Shown here: piece by piece, positions 54,061 through 62,891 of the stretch | Layout: each line of letters begins with the position of its first letter | Position numbering within the stretch: the stretch's first letter is position 1 | Assembly: GCF_033304615.1 (NCBI RefSeq) | Contig: NZ_CP129118.1 | Coordinates: 244,001 to 308,000, forward strand | DNA from: Sporosarcina oncorhynchi | Lineage (GTDB): Bacteria; Bacillota; Bacilli; Bacillales_A; Planococcaceae | Length of the DNA: 64,000 nucleotides | Direction: 5' to 3' | Program-made: the position numbers and the translations under genes | Notes under the pieces: generated by a model | Databases searched by the model: none | Seen by the model: the letters and a program-made list of their open reading frames with translations, nothing else | What the model was told of the DNA's origin: nothing

Positions 54061-54085
54061 TCATACTAGAAGGAGCGAGATTATA

Positions 54086-56308
54086 TTGACAATCATGCGT
54101 GAAAGAACAGACGGAGCCGATCTTCTCAACAAGCTGCAGGCGGAATATGGCGCGGAAAAAATTGAAGCATTGGTCGTGGCAAGCGACCGTTGGAAAGAGC
54201 GTCATCCAGAGGCAAATGTAACTGAATGGTCGAAAGCGATGATTTTGGAATCTCTCAGCAATATTGACGAGGCATCTTCTTATTGGACGTTTGTGGCGGC
54301 GCGCATTTATTTGGCTGATGTGTATGCAAGACAGGAGCAGATCAGAGGTGTAAAAGCGTATACAGATTTTGCGGAAAACGTAGAGAAACTCGTTAAAAGA
54401 GGCTTGTATACACCGGTTTTGACAGAGAAATATTCCTATGATGAGTTGGTAACTCTCGGAGGCTATTTACAACCTGAGCGGGACAAGCTATTTACATATA
54501 TAGGACTTAAAACGCTTGTGGACAGATACGTAGCTGTCGATTTCGATAAGACATCGGTCGAGTTGCCACAGGAACGATGGATGATCATCGCAATGACACT
54601 TATGCAAAATGAGACAGACAACCGTTTAGGGAAAGTTGCAGAAGCTTATTGGGCAATGAGTAATTTGTACATGACTGTTGCCACGCCGACATTATCCAAT
54701 GCAGGCAAACCGCATGGCCAGCTTTCAAGCTGTTTCATTGATACAGTGGACGATTCACTTCAAGGTATTTATGACAGTAATACGGATGTGGCAAACTTGT
54801 CGAAATACGGTGGCGGCATCGGTGTTTACATGGGCAAAGTGCGTTCACGCGGCTCTTCAATTAGAGGATTTAAAGGCGCGTCGAGCGGTGTACTTCCTTG
54901 GATTAAACAACTGAATAATACGGCAGTCAGCGTCGATCAGCTTGGACAGCGCCAAGGGGCAATTGCTGTGTACCTTGACGTTTGGCATAAAGATATCTTC
55001 ACTTTCCTAGACTTAAAGTTAAACAACGGTGATGACCGTCTTCGCGCGCATGATATCTTCACGGGACTTTGCATGCCGGATATCTTCATGGAGCAAGTGG
55101 AAGCTAGAGGGGACTGGCATTTATTCGACCCGCATGAAGTACGCACAGTGATGGGTTATTCGCTGGAAGATTTCTATGATGAAACAAAAGGTGACGGCAG
55201 CTTCCGTGAAAAGTATGAGGAGTGTGTCAATCATCCCGAGTTGTCCAAAGAAACCGTTCCGGCAATTGAAATTATGAAGCGTGTCTTGCGAAGCCAACTT
55301 GAAACGGGCACACCGTTCATGTTTTATCGTGATGAAGTGAACCGTGCGAATCCGAACAAGCATGAAGGTATGGTCTATTCTAGTAACTTATGTTCAGAAA
55401 TCATGCAAAACATGAGCCCGACAGAATTTGAGTCGGTTACACTTGAAGATGATATCGTTGTAACACGTTCAAAACCAGGTGATTTCGTTGTTTGTAACTT
55501 GTCATCCGTCAACCTAGGACGCGCTGTAACGGCTGACGTTCTTGAAAGACTGATCACTATCCAAGTACGTATGCTCGATAACGTAATTGATTTGAATAAA
55601 ATCCCGGTCGTCCAGGCACAACGGACAAATTCCCGTTACCGCGGAATCGGCCTAGGCACATTTGGTTGGCACCATCTGCTGGCGTTGAAAAATATCCAGT
55701 GGGAGTCCGATGAAGCGGTTGAATTCGCGGACGAGCTCTATGAAAAAATTGCTTATTTGACAATTAAAGCTTCAATGGAATTAGCTACTGAAAAAGGTGC
55801 TTATCCGTTATTCGAAGGCTCTGATTGGCATACAGGTTCGTATTTCGACCGACGCGATTACAAATCGAAAGAATGGCAGGAATTGCGTGCTGAAGTAGCT
55901 GATAAAGGGATTCGAAACGGCTACTTGATGGCAGTTGCGCCGAACAGTTCGACTTCGGTCATTGCAGGTTCAACGGCTTCCATCGATCCCGTTTTCAAAC
56001 CGTTTTACCATGAAGAAAAGAAGGACTATAAGTTGCCGGTCATTGCGCCTGATCTTAACCACAACACGTATGATGTATACCGCCGCTCCGCATATATTGT
56101 CGACCAACGTTGGTCCATTAAGCAGAACGCCGCTAGACAACGTCATATTGACCAGTCCATTTCGTTCAACGTGTATGTGCCGAACAATATCCGTGCATCT
56201 GTCTTGCTCGATCTGCATGTGCAGGCGTGGAAGTCGGGCATGAAGACGACGTATTATACACGTTCGACGGCATCTGACATCGAGGAGTGCGAATGGTGTC
56301 ATTCCTAA
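54086..56308 (+). CDS. nrdE: Class I ribonucleotide reductase, alpha subunit
   Basis: The 740-residue large subunit has TPTLSNAGKPHGQLSSCFIDTVDDS (first active Cys), SKYGGGIGVYMGKVRSRGSSIRG, SSNLCSEIMQ, VNLSSVNLG-like NLSSVNLG, MAVAPNSSTSVIAGSTASIDP, and a C-terminal redox pair in ECEWCHS. It reduces ribonucleoside diphosphates with the NrdF radical subunit. It starts at TTG 54086 behind AAGGAG. A B12 riboswitch controls it, so the operon should be off when cobalamin is abundant. Confidence 0.93.
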   Translation: MTIMRERTDGADLLNKLQAEYGAEKIEALVVASDRWKERHPEANVTEWSKAMILESLSNIDEASSYWTFVAARIYLADVYARQEQIRGVKAYTDFAENVEKLVKRGLYTPVLTEKYSYDELVTLGGYLQPERDKLFTYIGLKTLVDRYVAVDFDKTSVELPQERWMIIAMTLMQNETDNRLGKVAEAYWAMSNLYMTVATPTLSNAGKPHGQLSSCFIDTVDDSLQGIYDSNTDVANLSKYGGGIGVYMGKVRSRGSSIRGFKGASSGVLPWIKQLNNTAVSVDQLGQRQGAIAVYLDVWHKDIFTFLDLKLNNGDDRLRAHDIFTGLCMPDIFMEQVEARGDWHLFDPHEVRTVMGYSLEDFYDETKGDGSFREKYEECVNHPELSKETVPAIEIMKRVLRSQLETGTPFMFYRDEVNRANPNKHEGMVYSSNLCSEIMQNMSPTEFESVTLEDDIVVTRSKPGDFVVCNLSSVNLGRAVTADVLERLITIQVRMLDNVIDLNKIPVVQAQRTNSRYRGIGLGTFGWHHLLALKNIQWESDEAVEFADELYEKIAYLTIKASMELATEKGAYPLFEGSDWHTGSYFDRRDYKSKEWQELRAEVADKGIRNGYLMAVAPNSSTSVIAGSTASIDPVFKPFYHEEKKDYKLPVIAPDLNHNTYDVYRRSAYIVDQRWSIKQNAARQRHIDQSISFNVYVPNNIRASVLLDLHVQAWKSGMKTTYYTRSTASDIEECEWCHS

Positions 56309-56742
56309 TTGCGTATGCAACGTGGAGCGGCAATACGCAGGAAGTGGCGGAACTTGTAGAAGAGACATTGTTGACGCAAGGTATGGATGTGAAAGCGCAC
56401 CGAATCGGACTGGATCCACTGCCGGATCCCCGCCGATTCGACGCGATGATCATCGGCTCCTTCACATGGGATCAAGGAGCCACACCTGACGAAGTGAAAG
56501 ACTTCGTTGCGGATGTCGGCTATAAACCGGATAATGTCTACGTTTTTGGGACAGGCGACACGCAGTTTGGCGGAGACGAACTCTTTTGTCATGCTGCTGT
56601 GAAGCTGGCGAAGTTTTATGACTCGCGCTATGAACCGCTTAAAATCGAACAAAGCCCGCGCGGTACACAAGAAAAGACCGTGATTGACTGGTCGAAAGGA
56701 GTTTTACAACATTGGAAACACTCACACGCGTTAAGGTACTAA
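56293..56742 (+). CDS. Flavodoxin in the NrdI position
   Basis: The 149-residue protein starts with the FMN-phosphate loop (IAYATWSGNTQEVAEL) and continues like a flavodoxin (AMIIGSFTWDQGATPDEVKDF; VFGTGDTQFGGDELFCHAAVKLA). In other Bacillales the gene between nrdE and nrdF is NrdI, a flavodoxin-like protein that supplies oxidant for the Mn2-tyrosyl cofactor; this one looks closer to a true short-chain flavodoxin. It overlaps nrdE by 16 bases; ATG 56293 follows GAGGAG. Confidence 0.82.
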   Translation: MVSFLIAYATWSGNTQEVAELVEETLLTQGMDVKAHRIGLDPLPDPRRFDAMIIGSFTWDQGATPDEVKDFVADVGYKPDNVYVFGTGDTQFGGDELFCHAAVKLAKFYDSRYEPLKIEQSPRGTQEKTVIDWSKGVLQHWKHSHALRY

Positions 56743-57749
56743 ATCCGGCACATCCAAATAAATCCACAGCGATTTTCGGTGGGAAAGCGAGCGGAATTCT
56801 GAATTGGAACGACCTTGCCCACCCGCATTTCTATACATTAAGACAACGGATTCGTTCCCTTTTCTGGACGGCGAATGAAGTCGATATGACGCAAGATGTT
56901 AAACAATTTGGCAGTTTGTCGAAAGTTGAGCAGGAAGCATTCCTTAAAATTATCGGTTTGCTTGCGACACTTGACGGACCTCAAACAGTCATCGCGATGA
57001 AAATTGCGGATTTTGCGACGGATCCGTCCGTAAAGTCAATTATGGCAACAATTGCGGACCAGGAAAGTGAGCATAATCACAGTTATGCGTACGTCTTGTC
57101 TTCCGTTACGACGCTTGATAAGCAGATGACATCTTTCGAAATGGGACGAAGTGATGAAATCTTAATGAAGCGTAATGAGCGAATTGTAGAGATTTACAAC
57201 GAATTTGCGGAAAACCCGACGATTGAAACTGTATTGAAATCGATGGTGTATACGACGTTGTTGGAAGGCTTGTTCTTCTACAGCGGATTCGCATTCTTCT
57301 ACAATCTTGCACGTCACCAGAAAATGGTTGGAACTTCGACAATGATTTCATATATTAACCGTGACGAACTGCAACACGGGAAAGCCATCAGCGATATTTT
57401 CCGAGCGGCACTCGCTGAAAATCCTGAGCAGAACACAGAGGAATTCACAGAATGGATTTACGACCAATTCCGCCACTCAGTGGAGCAGGAAATCATTTGG
57501 AGTAACTATGTGCTTGACGGTATAGAAGGGATCGACCTTGAAGAAATGGCGGGTTACGTTAAGTACCGCGCCAATAAAATGCTACGGATGCTTGGATTAA
57601 GTGAAATTTATCCGGAGTTTACGGACAACCCGATGAAATGGATTCGTGCATATGTAGATAGTTTCGACGATACGAAAACCGATTTCTTTGAGCAAACGTC
57701 CAGACAGTATGTGAAAACAAGCGATCTGAACGGATTTGATGATTTGTAA
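56712..57749 (+). CDS. nrdF: Class I ribonucleotide reductase, beta (radical) subunit
   Basis: The 345-residue ferritin-like subunit has metal ligands in ADQESEHNHSYAYVL (EXXH), LEGLFFYSGFAFFYNLARH and INRDELQHGKA (EXXH). A Tyr near the first EXXH is the likely radical residue. It starts at TTG 56712 behind AAAGGAG, overlapping the flavodoxin gene by 31 bases, so the three genes are tightly coupled. A bidirectional terminator follows. Confidence 0.93.
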   Translation: METLTRVKVLNPAHPNKSTAIFGGKASGILNWNDLAHPHFYTLRQRIRSLFWTANEVDMTQDVKQFGSLSKVEQEAFLKIIGLLATLDGPQTVIAMKIADFATDPSVKSIMATIADQESEHNHSYAYVLSSVTTLDKQMTSFEMGRSDEILMKRNERIVEIYNEFAENPTIETVLKSMVYTTLLEGLFFYSGFAFFYNLARHQKMVGTSTMISYINRDELQHGKAISDIFRAALAENPEQNTEEFTEWIYDQFRHSVEQEIIWSNYVLDGIEGIDLEEMAGYVKYRANKMLRMLGLSEIYPEFTDNPMKWIRAYVDSFDDTKTDFFEQTSRQYVKTSDLNGFDDL

Positions 57750-57756
57750 AATTAAT

Positions 57757-57802
57757 ACGAAAAAAGCGGAGGGCATTTTGCACCTCCGCTTTTTCGTATC
57801 GT
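57757..57802. terminator. Bidirectional terminator after nrdF
   Basis: TACGAAAAAAGCGGAGG pairs with CCTCCGCTTTTTCGTA across a short loop, with A- and T-rich ends. Confidence 0.85.
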
Positions 57803-58479
57803 CATTTTTCTCCGGTCAACCGCTCTGACGCGTCAACGGTCTGTCCGTTAAGACGCTTTTCGAATGTTTTTCGCCAACTCGAAGACAATTCCTGTAAAGA
57901 AAGAATCTGTTCGATGCCAATTCTGTCGTCTTTGTCGTGATGCATGAGACGATTCGCTTCCTCAACTGAAATAGCCAGTTCAGGCCTAGAAATAGGAACT
58001 AATTCATCGTCAGCTGAAACGGACCCTTCTTGAAGCACTCTAAAATAAAACCCGGTATATCCCGTATTCTGCATGATGATCGGCAGTTCTTTTAATTCGT
58101 GAACGAGTGATAATTTGAAACACGGCTGACGCGGTTGACTCAGTTGAACGACGGCACCACCGATTTTAAACGTATCACCTATACAGACATTCGCTTCTGT
58201 CAATCCTCGTAACGTCAAGTTTTCACCGAACGAACCGGCGGGAAGGGGACGGTTCAATTCATTCTCCCAAAACGCGTAATGTTCGGAAGGATAGCAACAT
58301 ACCGCTTTCTCGAAGCCACCATGATGGACGAGGTCGCCTTGTCCGTCACCTTCAAAGTTTACAGCGGATAGAAAAAGTCTTTCGGAGGTGGGGGACTTAT
58401 GAAAGCCTGTCTCCACTTCTTTCCTGCCAAATTGCACAATCTTCGGTTTCCCGACATTTAAAGATACGATGTCAATCAT
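57802..58479 (-). CDS. MOSC-domain protein (YiiM-like)
   Basis: The 225-residue protein has the MOSC core GDLVHHGGFEKAVCCYPSEHYAFW, PAGSFGENLTLRGLTEANVCIGD and a conserved Cys in RQPCFKL, followed by a C-terminal three-alpha-helix part (ISVEEANRLMHHDKDD). YiiM-type proteins are linked to molybdenum cofactor-dependent reduction of N-hydroxylated compounds. GAGGTGAGC precedes the ATG. It is convergent with nrdF. Confidence 0.88.
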   Translation of the reverse strand: MIDIVSLNVGKPKIVQFGRKEVETGFHKSPTSERLFLSAVNFEGDGQGDLVHHGGFEKAVCCYPSEHYAFWENELNRPLPAGSFGENLTLRGLTEANVCIGDTFKIGGAVVQLSQPRQPCFKLSLVHELKELPIIMQNTGYTGFYFRVLQEGSVSADDELVPISRPELAISVEEANRLMHHDKDDRIGIEQILSLQELSSSWRKTFEKRLNGQTVDASERLTGEK

Positions 58480-58552
58480 GTGCTCACCTCATGGATTTTC
58501 ATTTGAACGGATGGAATTCCATTCCATTTCTTATCCTCAATTATACCACTTC

Positions 58553-59653
58553 TTATGAATGTGTATTTTCGGCTGCATCAATCATACAATCAATTAATCG
58601 CTTTTCCATTTCACCCCGCGAGTACAGTGGATGCCAGACGCCAAGCGCATTCCTTGCATCACGTAAATACTGAATTGATTGAGTAATATCGCCGTGTACA
58701 TAAGATAGAAGTGCATTCCGTTTTAAATCGATAATTTTATCGAGCTTGCTTATTTTTTGGAGGTGAGATTCGATTTCGGGATAATCAGTGATTTCATTGC
58801 CGAAAAAGAGAGCAGTAGCATAGGTGATATTGGTTATATCTGAGTAATAATCGGATTTCTGCACTTCATTTTTAAATGCAACAGGTTCCGCGAGCATTGA
58901 AATTTTCGCCGGTTCATTCGGTAAATAGCGATAACCGAGTGTTTGCAAGTAGACCCTACTCTTTGGATCATCACCTACCGATATTAAATTCTCTAGATTC
59001 TCAATCAATGCAGGCGACCACTGTTTTACGTCTTTTGTTGTTAACTCTTCTAGTAGCAGGGCGTAGCCAGTCAGTAGGACAGCGTAATCTGCTGGGTTAT
59101 CGGATTTCAACTTTTGAATAACCATTCCGTCGGTCATCACACTACCCGCCATAACAGGCTTCAAGTTCATGACACCTAAAAAAAGATTTACTAGAGCAAA
59201 AATGAGAAAAAAAGGATAGTTCAGTGCCGTGAAGGCAAGGATGAGGGAGAGGGTACCTAGGACAATATTCGTCATAGGCCCTCCGTAAATATAACGAATC
59301 AGTTTTTGCCGCATAATCTTTTCATCCAAGCGTTCAGGAAATACCATCATGACTCTACCGAGATACCCAAGTACGGATTGAACAACGTGAAAATGGTATT
59401 TACCTTCATGTCGTTCTATAACGAATGGACCGACACTCAAATTGAGTAAATGCATTCCTTGTGTAAGGCCTGAAAAAAGATGTCCACATTCGTGCAATAA
59501 TATGCTGAGCACAATGCCCACAAGTAGACTTGCCGCTATGACTAGCGCTGATCGTAGTGACCAAGGCTCCGGGTAGAAGATGAAGTAAAGGACGGCTAAG
59601 AATCCGATAGATCCGCCTAATAAAAACGATAATACATTCTTCAATAGAAACAC
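58553..59653 (-). CDS. M50-type membrane metalloprotease with long C-terminal domain
   Basis: The 366-residue protein has helices near 5-27 and 35-57, the zinc motif HECGH (about residues 54-58) and a later conserved loop (GVMNLKPVMAGSVMTDG, the NxxP-like third motif). A helical cytoplasmic domain follows from about 190. M50 proteases cut membrane-bound substrates such as anti-sigma factors or peptides. It starts at TTG 59653 behind GAGGTG, seven bases after a 26-residue membrane peptide, and is the last gene of an ABC-exporter operon. Confidence 0.82.
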   Translation of the reverse strand: MFLLKNVLSFLLGGSIGFLAVLYFIFYPEPWSLRSALVIAASLLVGIVLSILLHECGHLFSGLTQGMHLLNLSVGPFVIERHEGKYHFHVVQSVLGYLGRVMMVFPERLDEKIMRQKLIRYIYGGPMTNIVLGTLSLILAFTALNYPFFLIFALVNLFLGVMNLKPVMAGSVMTDGMVIQKLKSDNPADYAVLLTGYALLLEELTTKDVKQWSPALIENLENLISVGDDPKSRVYLQTLGYRYLPNEPAKISMLAEPVAFKNEVQKSDYYSDITNITYATALFFGNEITDYPEIESHLQKISKLDKIIDLKRNALLSYVHGDITQSIQYLRDARNALGVWHPLYSRGEMEKRLIDCMIDAAENTHS

Positions 59654-59659
59654 CTCAAA

Positions 59660-59740
59660 TTAGTTGAAAATGGATTTGAAAATGAAAACGACAATAACGG
59701 CTAATACAAGTGAAACAAGAATTTTTAATAATTCCTTCAT
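59660..59740 (-). CDS. 26-residue membrane micropeptide in ABC/M50 operon
   Basis: ATG follows the permease TAA by one base, with GGTGG upstream. The product (MKELLKILVSLVLAV to a C-terminal KSIFN) is one hydrophobic helix with Lys at both ends. It is followed at once by the ribosome site of the M50 protease. Its compact placement and start signal support a real gene. It could be a subunit of the exporter or a substrate of the protease; both are inferences. Confidence 0.6.
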   Translation of the reverse strand: MKELLKILVSLVLAVIVVFIFKSIFN

Positions 59741-59741
59741 A

Positions 59742-60449
59742 TTAATCCACCATCTTTCTACGGTATAAAGAACTTGTTACGATGAAGGAAACGATGACCC
59801 ATCCGGTGATGACTGCTAGTTCGACAAGCACGTCACCAAAACCTCCGCCGGCCTCCACTTTAGTAGCCAATTCAATGAGCTGGATATTTGGTAAGTACAG
59901 AGCGAATTTCAGGATTGGATAACTGTCCACGAAATTTGTAATGAATGAACCGAGTGAAAAGATCATGACAAAAGGCATGACAATAAGAGAAGCCTCCATA
60001 ACGGATTTAGAAAACAGTCCTAGAATAGTTCCTAATGCGATATAGAAAAGTGTAGATAATAAAATAGCGACCGCGACTACACCGACATTTGCAGGCTGAT
60101 AATCTGCCAACATAGTAGTTACATAGATGACAAATATCGTGAAGATAAGAGACAGCAAACTTTTGCCGCCGATAATTTCAGTTGAACTGGCAGGGGATAA
60201 CATTAAGCCACGCAATGTGTTTTTTTCCTTTTCTTCTGCAATCAAACAACATTGGACAAAAGTTGCTACCATCGCCATCGCTAAGTTGATAAGTAAGTAA
60301 TGGGATGAAAGGTCATGAACGCCACTGCGTCCGAACAAAAAGCCAAGGATAATGGGCATAAGAATGACCGAAGAAACCGCCCAGTTCCTTGAAAAGTCCT
60401 TTAAATCTTTCTGGAATATCGCATTCATGCGCTTTAATGAAATGTTCAT
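59742..60449 (-). CDS. ABC-2-type transporter permease
   Basis: The 235-residue permease has about six membrane helices (segments near 24-42, 54-70, 98-120, 130-155, 160-180 and 212-230) and the EKEKNTLRGLMLSPASSTEIIGGKSL loop typical of ABC-2 exporters. Its start overlaps the ATPase stop by four bases (ATGA). It exports or extracts a peptide, lipid or ion that cannot be named here. Confidence 0.85.
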   Translation of the reverse strand: MNISLKRMNAIFQKDLKDFSRNWAVSSVILMPIILGFLFGRSGVHDLSSHYLLINLAMAMVATFVQCCLIAEEKEKNTLRGLMLSPASSTEIIGGKSLLSLIFTIFVIYVTTMLADYQPANVGVVAVAILLSTLFYIALGTILGLFSKSVMEASLIVMPFVMIFSLGSFITNFVDSYPILKFALYLPNIQLIELATKVEAGGGFGDVLVELAVITGWVIVSFIVTSSLYRRKMVD

Positions 60450-61294
60450 GCTAATTTCCTCCCTGTCACTTCTACAAATATTTGTCCGAGCGTCGGTTCA
60501 TTTGAATGAATCGTTACGATTTGATTACTGTTCATATAGTCGAAGAGCTGCTGTGCGCCTTTAGCACCTGCTGGTAGAACAACCTTTTCATCGTTTAACA
60601 ATTCGACTGTAATTGTCGAATCTGAGTAGCTCTTCTTCAGTTTATCAGGCTTATCCAGCAGTTGAATGGATCCGTTATTCAAAAAGGCGATCCGATCACA
60701 TAATGTCTCTGCTTCGTGCATGTCATGTGTCGTTAGGAAAATTGTTGTGCCTTTTGCATTGAGTGCACGTAACCCTTCGTGGATGTGCAAGGAATTCGTT
60801 GGATCGAGTGCAGATGTTGGTTCATCTAGGAACAGCAACTCCGGTTCGTGGAGAAGAGCTCTTGCAAGTGTCACTCGCTGCGTCATTCCTTTAGATAGAG
60901 TAGAAACTCTTTTCGATTTGTCATTACGCAAATTTACAGTATCAAGCACTTCGTCAATTTTTGAAACCGGTACGTCATATAAATCGCAATATAGTTTCAA
61001 GTTGTCGTGAATAGACAATCTTCCATATAAACCGCTGTTATCTGTCAGTACACCGAAACGTCTACGGAATTCCGATTTCTTCATGTGGGATACGGATTCA
61101 CCGAATACGGTTGCTGTTCCGCTTGTTGGTGTTAACTGGCCAGTAAGTATTTTAATAGTTGTTGTTTTTCCAGATCCGCTCGGGCCAAGAAAACCGAATA
61201 TTTCGCCTTTTTCAACATGGAAGTCTACGTGTTCAAGCGCCTTTTCATTTCCGAAAACTTTTGCTAGTGCCTTCACTTCAATAATATTTTTCAT
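60446..61294 (-). CDS. ABC transporter ATPase (ABC-2 exporter)
   Basis: The 282-residue ATPase has Walker A GPSGSGKTT, the ABC signature as LSKGMTQRVTLARAL, Walker B LLFLDEPTSALDP, and the switch TTHD. A C-terminal extension follows (VLPAGAKGAQQLFDYMNSNQIVTIHSNEPTLGQIFVEVTGR). ATG 61294 follows AGGAGG; the frame is open 13 codons upstream without a site. It is first in the operon with a permease, a micropeptide and an M50 protease. Confidence 0.92.
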   Translation of the reverse strand: MKNIIEVKALAKVFGNEKALEHVDFHVEKGEIFGFLGPSGSGKTTTIKILTGQLTPTSGTATVFGESVSHMKKSEFRRRFGVLTDNSGLYGRLSIHDNLKLYCDLYDVPVSKIDEVLDTVNLRNDKSKRVSTLSKGMTQRVTLARALLHEPELLFLDEPTSALDPTNSLHIHEGLRALNAKGTTIFLTTHDMHEAETLCDRIAFLNNGSIQLLDKPDKLKKSYSDSTITVELLNDEKVVLPAGAKGAQQLFDYMNSNQIVTIHSNEPTLGQIFVEVTGRKLA

Positions 61295-61593
61295 TTCCAT
61301 CCTCCTGAATCGGTAGTTTGTTTCTGTATCCATAGATTAAAGCTAAATGGACAGCACCGCATTATAATTCAGGTGAAATGAGGATGGAGGGAGATGAATG
61401 GAGCAAAAAAGCAGTCGAATGGTTAACAGAAAATCTATGTTTAACAGTGCTATTGCTATATGAGTGCCAGATAGGCATCAGTTTGAGGATTAATATGCAA
61501 ACAGTGTTAATCTACATGAATGAAACGTCCACTATACAGTGATTATCTCCATCTCTTTTTATTTCCGAGGAAATAATACAATTTTCAACATAG

Positions 61594-62610
61594 TCAGAGC
61601 CCAAGCATTTCTTTAAGTTCCACCATTTTCGACTTCGATAATGGAATTGTCGATTTGTCCTTATTATCCAATACAAGACTGTAGCTGTTTCGAGTCCAAG
61701 TGATGACTTCACGCACTTTCTGCAAGTTAACGATATAGGAACGATGGCATCGGAAAAATCCGAAAGGTAGTAATCGTGCTTCTAGATCATTCAATGTAGC
61801 AGTTGATGGGAACGATTCTCCTTGAATATGTAAAAAAGATTGCCCTTCATTGCTTTCGACATAGTCGATTTCCGGCGGATCAAATAAGACGATTTTTTCA
61901 TTCACCTTTGTCGGGATCTTTTCAAAACGGACAGGGAGGACTGATTCTTCGGTAATCATAGTTTCTTCAAGATCGGGGGTAGTGGGTTCCTCCGTATCGC
62001 TAGACGTATGTATGGGGTGTAATCCATTTTCATCCAGGCGGAATACTTCATCAGCGGCGGTGATGGCGCTTTCCAGATTGCCCGTTACTATCAAAATACT
62101 ACGGTTCTGATGTTTGAGTTGATGCAAAATGCCTATAAGAATGCGCTTTGATTCCAAGTCGATGTTTTGATCGGGTTCTTCAAATATGTATATGGCTGGA
62201 TTTTGTAGAAGTAGGCATGCGAGTTGAACTCTTTTCTTCTCGGAATAAGATAGGTTCTTTACTTTAACACCGCGCTTATCCTCCAATTGAGTAGCTGCAA
62301 TTGCTTCATTTATAGGCATAGCAGAATTATATAAACGCCTCGTGAATTTCAGTATCTCTTCTATTGAAAGGCGCTCGTATAAACCGTCATGTAGAAAAAA
62401 GTAGCCGATTTGTTGTTTTGTATTTTTATCGAAACGGATTTCTCCCTGGGAGAGAATTGTTTTTCCAAGCAATAAGTTTATAAGCTGTTCCCTTACATTG
62501 ACGCTCGAATAGACGGCAACGATTGTCCCTTCACCGATTGTTAAATCAAAAGCAGGGAAAATGACAGCATCATGAATACGTTTTTCAGCTTTAATAAATT
62601 GAAGTGACAT
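61594..62610 (-). CDS. ABC-ATPase-like and LytTR fusion regulator
   Basis: The 338-residue protein has an ABC ATPase-like first half, but the Walker A site reads YSSVNVREQLIN instead of GxxGxGKS. The signature (LSYSEKKRVQLA) and Walker B (IYIFEEPDQNID) are only partly kept. After a linker, residues about 235-338 form a LytTR DNA-binding domain (IDYVESNEGQSFLHI, FFRCHRSYIVNLQKVREVI, IPLSKSKMVELKEML). It probably binds DNA near the adjacent ABC operon and senses nucleotide or transporter state without hydrolysis. ATG follows GAGGGC. Confidence 0.85.
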   Translation of the reverse strand: MSLQFIKAEKRIHDAVIFPAFDLTIGEGTIVAVYSSVNVREQLINLLLGKTILSQGEIRFDKNTKQQIGYFFLHDGLYERLSIEEILKFTRRLYNSAMPINEAIAATQLEDKRGVKVKNLSYSEKKRVQLACLLLQNPAIYIFEEPDQNIDLESKRILIGILHQLKHQNRSILIVTGNLESAITAADEVFRLDENGLHPIHTSSDTEEPTTPDLEETMITEESVLPVRFEKIPTKVNEKIVLFDPPEIDYVESNEGQSFLHIQGESFPSTATLNDLEARLLPFGFFRCHRSYIVNLQKVREVITWTRNSYSLVLDNKDKSTIPLSKSKMVELKEMLGL

Positions 62611-62752
62611 GTAGTGCCCTCTTTTCTGCGAAAATCTTTACTACCATTCTAGTATACAGAAGTGTGAAAGACTATGAAGACTTTGATTATGTTATGAACG
62701 GGTTTTATAAGCGTTGGTAAATGGTAAGAAATCTATCTAAGTTGGTGACAAC

Positions 62753-62795
62753 TGTGATATATATCACAATCCTTGGTGAAGGAATCATTTATGAT
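62753..62795 (+). promoter_or_regulatory. Fnr-type box and -10 element before the Fe-S repair gene
   Basis: The palindrome TGTGATATATATCACA at 62753-62768 is a perfect match to the Bacillus Fnr pattern TGTGA-N6-TCACA. TATGAT at 62790-62795 would place the transcription start near 62802, putting the box centre at -41.5, the position for anaerobic activation. The rest of the 280-base gap shows nothing else. Confidence 0.8.
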
Positions 62796-62891
62796 GAAAT
62801 GGACAGCTCGTGTATAGATAGGTAAAACCCTATATACGTTTGGATCAGCTTCTATTCATAACAATATGAAAAAACGAAGGAGGAATTCAGA

